Assembly (NCBI GenBank): GCA_048270225.1
Contig: JBLWTG010000006.1
Location: 62,001 to 126,000, forward strand
Reading direction: 5' to 3'
Source of the DNA: Allopusillimonas sp048270225
GTDB lineage: Bacteria > Pseudomonadota > Gammaproteobacteria > Burkholderiales > Burkholderiaceae_B
DNA: 64,000 bases
The position numbers and the translations under genes were made by a program. The notes under the pieces are model-generated. The model saw nothing but the letters and a program-made list of their open reading frames with translations. It searched no databases and was not told where the DNA came from. Below are positions 60,258 through 64,000 of this stretch, in pieces (the first letter of the stretch is position 1; every line of letters starts with the position of its first letter).

Positions 60258-61670
60258 ATGTCCAGCCCAGAAGACGTTGTAAAACTGATTGCCGATCGCG
60301 AAGTTGCTTTTGTTGACTTCCGCTTTACCGATACCCTAGGCAAGGAACATCACCTTACCGTACCTGCCCATACCGTCGACGAAGAAAAACTCGAAACCGG
60401 CGTGGCGTTCGATGGCTCGTCCATCGCGGGGTGGAAGGGCATCGAGGCATCGGACATGCTGCTGATTCCCGATTCGGGTTCCGCCCGTCTCGATCCTTTC
60501 CGCGAAGAAGCCACGCTCATCCTCACCAGCGACGTGGTCGAACCTTCGGACCTGAAAGGTTATAGCCGGGATCCGCGCTCGCTGGCCAAGCGCGCCGAAG
60601 CCTACCTGAAATCCAGCGGACTGGGCGATACCGCCTATTTCGGCCCTGAACCCGAGTTCTTCGTCTTCGACGGTGTAGCCTGGAATGACGACATGTCGGG
60701 CAGCTTTGTCAAGATCAAGTCCGAAGAAGCCCCCTGGTCGCGCGGTCTGGATCTGGATGGCGGCAATATGGGACACCGCCCAGGCATCAAGGGCGGCTAT
60801 GTGCCGGTATCGCCGGTCGACTCTTTCCAGGACCTGCGCTCCGAAATGTGCCTGCTGCTGGAACAGCAGGGCGTGCCGGTCGAGGTCCATCACCACGAAG
60901 TGGCAGCGCCTGGCCAGCTCGAAATCGGCACCAAGTTCAGCACGCTGGTGCAACGTGCTGACTGGAACCAGATCCTGAAGTACACCGTCCGCAACGTGGC
61001 GCATGTCTATGGTAAAACAGCGACCTTCATGCCCAAGCCTATCGTGGGCGATAACGGCTCGGGCATGCACGTGCACCAGTCCATCTGGAAAGACGGCCAG
61101 AACCTGTTTTCAGGCAACGGCTACGCAGGTCTGTCGGAATTTGCGCTGTACTACATCGGCGGCATCATCAAGCACGCCAAGGCGCTCAATGCGATGACCA
61201 ACCCCGGCACGAACTCCTACAAGCGCCTGGTGCCGCACTACGAAGCGCCCGTCAAGCTTGCCTACTCGGCCCGCAACCGTTCCGCTTCCATTCGCATTCC
61301 CTATGTCGGCAACCCCAAGGGCCGCCGCGTGGAAGCCCGTTTTCCGGACCCGCTGGCCAATCCCTACCTGGCTTTCTCCGCACTGATGATGGCTGGCCTG
61401 GATGGCGTGCAAAACAAAATCCACCCCGGCGATCCTGCAGACAAGAACCTGTACGACCTGCCGCCGGAAGAAGACGCGAAAATCCCGACCGTATGCGCTT
61501 CGCTGGAAGAAGCTATCGACGCGCTTGATCGCGATCGCGAGTTCCTGACGCGTGGCGGTGTGTTCAGCAATGACATGCTGGACGCCTATATCGAACTGAA
61601 GTCTGCTGAAATCACGCGCATGCGCATGACCACGCATCCTATCGAATTCGATATGTACTACAGCCTGTAA
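60258..61670 (+). CDS. glnA: Glutamine synthetase type I
   Basis: A 470-residue GSI-beta enzyme: VDFRFTDTLGKEHHLTVPAH, FDGSSIAGWKGIEASDMLLI, FGPEPEFFVFD, VHHHEVAAPGQLEIGTKFST, NGSGMHVHQSIWKDG and RIPYVGNPKGRRVEARFPD. The adenylylation tyrosine is Y399 in NLYDLPPEE, so activity should be controlled by GlnE. It makes glutamine from glutamate, ammonia and ATP. AGGAG lies before the ATG. Transcription is from the NtrC-dependent promoter just upstream. Confidence 0.97.
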   Translation: MSSPEDVVKLIADREVAFVDFRFTDTLGKEHHLTVPAHTVDEEKLETGVAFDGSSIAGWKGIEASDMLLIPDSGSARLDPFREEATLILTSDVVEPSDLKGYSRDPRSLAKRAEAYLKSSGLGDTAYFGPEPEFFVFDGVAWNDDMSGSFVKIKSEEAPWSRGLDLDGGNMGHRPGIKGGYVPVSPVDSFQDLRSEMCLLLEQQGVPVEVHHHEVAAPGQLEIGTKFSTLVQRADWNQILKYTVRNVAHVYGKTATFMPKPIVGDNGSGMHVHQSIWKDGQNLFSGNGYAGLSEFALYYIGGIIKHAKALNAMTNPGTNSYKRLVPHYEAPVKLAYSARNRSASIRIPYVGNPKGRRVEARFPDPLANPYLAFSALMMAGLDGVQNKIHPGDPADKNLYDLPPEEDAKIPTVCASLEEAIDALDRDREFLTRGGVFSNDMLDAYIELKSAEITRMRMTTHPIEFDMYYSL

Positions 61671-61681
61671 TACCGCAATAC

Positions 61682-61705
61682 CGGGGCGGCCTGCCGGTCG
61701 CCCCG
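61682..61705 (+). terminator. Hairpin between glnA and ntrB
   Basis: CGGGGCGGCC (61682-61691) pairs with GGTCGCCCCG (61696-61705) with a 4-base loop and one G-T pair. There is no T run. It may reduce read-through from glnA into ntrBC or protect the glnA mRNA end. Confidence 0.5.
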
Positions 61706-61729
61706 CGCAGCACACATCCGGACGGGAAC

Positions 61730-62779
61730 ATGAACGTAGCCAGTTACGATTTGCTCTCGACGGCGGTCCTGTTTCTGGGCGGCGATGGCCGGATCGAGCA
61801 AGCGAATACCGCCGCAGAAGAACTGTTCAGCATGTCTCGCCGACAACTGACCGGCCTGCCTGTACAGCGTTTGTTTGGGTCCGACGCCTTGCTGGTCCAG
61901 CGCCTGCCTGATGCCATCGCCGGCGAGTTCGGCGTGCTGCGGCAGGATCTGATGATAGAGCGCTGGGGCAAGCAGGAAGCCGTCAGCCTTGCGATCGTGC
62001 CCCTGCATCAACAACCCTGGGCCGCACTGGTCGAAGTGCGCGTCATTGAGCACCATATTCTGCTGGACCGGCATCAGCAGCTTAGCAACGAGCTGACCGT
62101 GCAGCGTGAATCCTTGCGCAATCTTGCGCACGAGGTCAAGAACCCGCTGGGCGGCATCCGCGGCGCAGCCCAGTTGCTCGAAGCAGAGCTTGGCGACGAT
62201 GCCCTGCATGAGTACACCCAGGTCATTATTGCCGAAGCTGACCGCCTGGCCAGCCTGGTCGACAGGCTGATTTCCCCGCAAGGCAGTTCGCTGCAAAAAT
62301 CATGGTTCAACATTCACGAAGTGTGTGAGCGTGTCCATAAGCTGCTGTCGGTGGAGTTTCCGGACATCGCATTCACACGCGACTATGACGCCTCCGTACC
62401 GGAATTGAATGGAGATTTCTCCTGCCTGTTGCAGGCGCTGCTGAACATCGCGCGCAACGCAGCCCAGGTGATGACCGAATCGCCGCAGGGTGACTCGGCC
62501 CACCTGATCCTGCGTACCCGCGTAGGACGGCAGTTGCTGCTGAGCGGACATCAGGCCAGGATGGGACTGGTGGTATCGGTCATCGATAACGGGCCAGGCG
62601 TACCGGCTGCGCTGCACGACAAGATTTTTCATCCGCTGGTGACTGGCCGCGCAAGCGGCACCGGCCTGGGCCTGAGCCTGGCGCAGGAATTCGTTCAGCA
62701 ACATGGCGGAATGGTGGAGTTTGACTCCCGGCCTGGCCACACGGAATTCCGGATGATTCTGCCTCTGGAGCAAGTATGA
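61730..62779 (+). CDS. ntrB: NtrB (GlnL), nitrogen regulation sensor kinase
   Basis: A 349-residue cytosolic histidine kinase: N-terminal PAS domain (TAVLFLGGDGRIEQANTAAE), dimerisation/phospho-acceptor site NLAHEVKNPLGGIRGAAQLL with H134, and ATPase motifs NIARNAAQVM (N box), VIDNGPGVP (G1) and GTGLGLSLAQEFVQQHGG (G2). It phosphorylates NtrC under nitrogen limitation and is switched by PII. A GACGGGAAC ribosome site precedes the ATG. The stop overlaps ntrC by ATGA. Confidence 0.96.
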   Translation: MNVASYDLLSTAVLFLGGDGRIEQANTAAEELFSMSRRQLTGLPVQRLFGSDALLVQRLPDAIAGEFGVLRQDLMIERWGKQEAVSLAIVPLHQQPWAALVEVRVIEHHILLDRHQQLSNELTVQRESLRNLAHEVKNPLGGIRGAAQLLEAELGDDALHEYTQVIIAEADRLASLVDRLISPQGSSLQKSWFNIHEVCERVHKLLSVEFPDIAFTRDYDASVPELNGDFSCLLQALLNIARNAAQVMTESPQGDSAHLILRTRVGRQLLLSGHQARMGLVVSVIDNGPGVPAALHDKIFHPLVTGRASGTGLGLSLAQEFVQQHGGMVEFDSRPGHTEFRMILPLEQV

Positions 62780-64000
62780 AATCTGTATGGATCGTAGACG
62801 ATGACCAGAGCATACGCTGGGTGCTGGAAAAGGCGCTCGCCCGCGTTTCCATTGAAGCCCAGGGTTTTTCCTCTGCCAGCGAGATGCTGGACGCGCTGAG
62901 CAACACCCGGCCTGGCGTACTGGTGACGGATATCCGGATGCCGGGCATGGACGGGCTCAGCCTGCTGCACCAGATCAAGCAACAGTATCCCTCCTTGCCT
63001 GTGATCGTGATGACGGCCTTCACCGATCTGAACAGCACGGTGGCCGCCTTCCAGAAAGGCGCTTTCGATTATCTGCCCAAGCCTTTTGATGTCAATGCCG
63101 CAGTCGCTCTGATACAGCGCGCCCTGCAAACGGCTTCGACGGCGTCGGTCGAAGGCACCGAGCCTTCAGCGTCTGCGCCCAGCCCTGAACGGATCATGAT
63201 GCAGTCCGCGGCCCCGGCCATGCAGGAGGTCTTCAGGGCTATCGGGCGGCTTGCCGCGTCCAATGTCACCGTGCTGGTGACGGGCGAGTCCGGCACCGGC
63301 AAGGAACTGATCGCCCGCGCCCTGCACAAGCACAGCAATCGCGCACAGGGCGCTTTTATTGCCGTAAACGCGGCTGCCATTCCCAAGGATCTCCTGGAGG
63401 CGGAACTGTTCGGGCATGAGCGCGGCGCCTTTACCGGAGCGACCCAGCAGCGGCGCGGCCGTTTCGAGGAAGCGCGTGGAGGCACGCTGTTTCTGGACGA
63501 GATCGGCGACATGCCGTTCGATCTTCAGACACGCCTGCTGCGTGTGCTGGCTGAAGGAAGCTTTTATCGTGTCGGCGGATCCCAGGCCATCAAGACCGAC
63601 GCCCGCATCGTTGCGGCGACGCATCAGCCTCTGGAACAGCGCGTCGCGGAAGGGCGATTCCGCGAGGATTTGTTTCACCGCCTCAATGTGATCCGTTTGC
63701 GCCTGCCGCCGCTGCGCGAGCGCAAGGAGGACATCCCGGCGCTGGTGAATCTGTTCATGAAAAACAGCGCGGAAGGGCTTGGTGTTCCTGAGCGAAAACT
63801 AACATCCGGCGCTCTGCAGGCGCTCTCCGGTTTTGACTATCCCGGCAATATCCGTCAACTGGAAAACTTCTGTCAGTGGCTGACAGTGATGTCATCAAGC
63901 CAGGTTATCGAAGCGAAAGATCTTCCGCCCGAACTGCTGTCCACCCGCTCAGAACCTCCTCCCTCTGCCGTATCGACCCCTGTCGTGGAAGACGCTCGGA
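62776..64000 (+). CDS. ntrC: NtrC (GlnG), nitrogen response regulator, C-terminus cut by window end
   Basis: The frame opens at ATG 62776, overlapping the ntrB stop, and runs to the window end (408 codons). Residues 1-120 are a receiver (VWIVDDDQSIRWVLEKAL; phosphorylation site D52 in VTDIRMPG). The AAA+ domain has Walker A GESGTGKE, the sigma54-contact loop ERGAFTGATQQ, and Walker B FLDEIGDMP; YPGNIRQLENFCQWLTVMSS is the NtrC-specific end of that domain. The DNA-binding Fis-type tail lies beyond the window. It should act on the sites at 60093-60129. Confidence 0.95.
   Translation, partial: MKSVWIVDDDQSIRWVLEKALARVSIEAQGFSSASEMLDALSNTRPGVLVTDIRMPGMDGLSLLHQIKQQYPSLPVIVMTAFTDLNSTVAAFQKGAFDYLPKPFDVNAAVALIQRALQTASTASVEGTEPSASAPSPERIMMQSAAPAMQEVFRAIGRLAASNVTVLVTGESGTGKELIARALHKHSNRAQGAFIAVNAAAIPKDLLEAELFGHERGAFTGATQQRRGRFEEARGGTLFLDEIGDMPFDLQTRLLRVLAEGSFYRVGGSQAIKTDARIVAATHQPLEQRVAEGRFREDLFHRLNVIRLRLPPLRERKEDIPALVNLFMKNSAEGLGVPERKLTSGALQALSGFDYPGNIRQLENFCQWLTVMSSSQVIEAKDLPPELLSTRSEPPPSAVSTPVVEDAR

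Overview
This window reads as a chromosomal segment of a GC-rich betaproteobacterium of the order Burkholderiales, most like the Alcaligenaceae (Bordetella, Achromobacter, Advenella and relatives). The basis is protein style and gene layout: a SUF operon headed by an Rrf2 regulator and carrying sufU and sufT, the imuA-imuB-dnaE2 cassette, the rph / rdgB / hemW group, and sigma54-driven glnA followed by ntrBC. The genus cannot be fixed from sequence reading alone. No insertion sequence, CRISPR array, rRNA or replication origin was seen.

Layout. 1-3.3 kb: 5' end of an AtuA-family gene with a divergent LysR gene, then an ATM1-type ABC exporter. 3.35-8.8 kb: a sulfoacetate utilisation cluster (sauR divergent from sauSTU). 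9.0-15.4 kb: the SUF iron-sulfur assembly operon (Rrf2 regulator, sufB, C, D, S, U, T) behind an IscR-like 25-bp operator. 15.4-21.9 kb: an accessory stretch with an orphan LuxR-type regulator whose receiver is degenerate, an AraC/GyrI-like regulator, AT-rich spacers, several small secreted or membrane proteins of unknown function, a DUF1153 protein, a BrnA-like protein and a hicAB toxin-antitoxin pair, ending at tRNA-Pro(GGG). 22-26.9 kb: biotin synthesis genes bioA, bioF, a fused bioH-like/bioC gene, and bioD. 26.9-29.8 kb: a KtrA/TrkA protein, an old-yellow-enzyme, a lipoprotein and a YqeY protein. 29.8-35.2 kb: SOS mutagenesis operon imuA-imuB-dnaE2 behind a perfect LexA box. 35.3-40 kb: an esterase, a PBP7-type endopeptidase group and an MFS transporter. 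40-47.3 kb: a LysR gene divergent from a MexEF-OprN-like RND efflux operon. 47.4-52.1 kb: AI-2E family permease, VOC protein, P-loop protein, SBF-type transporter and pcaIJ. 52.6-60 kb: yicC, rph, rdgB and hemW, interrupted by a MmgE/PrpD, acyl-CoA dehydrogenase and LysR module. 60-64 kb: glnA with tandem NtrC sites and a sigma54 promoter, then ntrB and the start of ntrC.

How parts work together. SauU should import sulfoacetate, SauT activate it to the CoA thioester and SauS reduce that to sulfoacetaldehyde; the xsc and pta genes needed next are not here. The SUF genes build Fe-S clusters under a regulator with three cysteines. ImuA, ImuB and DnaE2 form a damage-induced translesion complex. 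NtrB and NtrC very probably act on the glnA promoter found just upstream of them.

The least explained part is 17.5-21.6 kb, next to the tRNA. Two of its secreted-protein genes are preceded by AT-rich leaders sharing two conserved blocks at identical 32-bp spacing, which suggests a common promoter or regulator.
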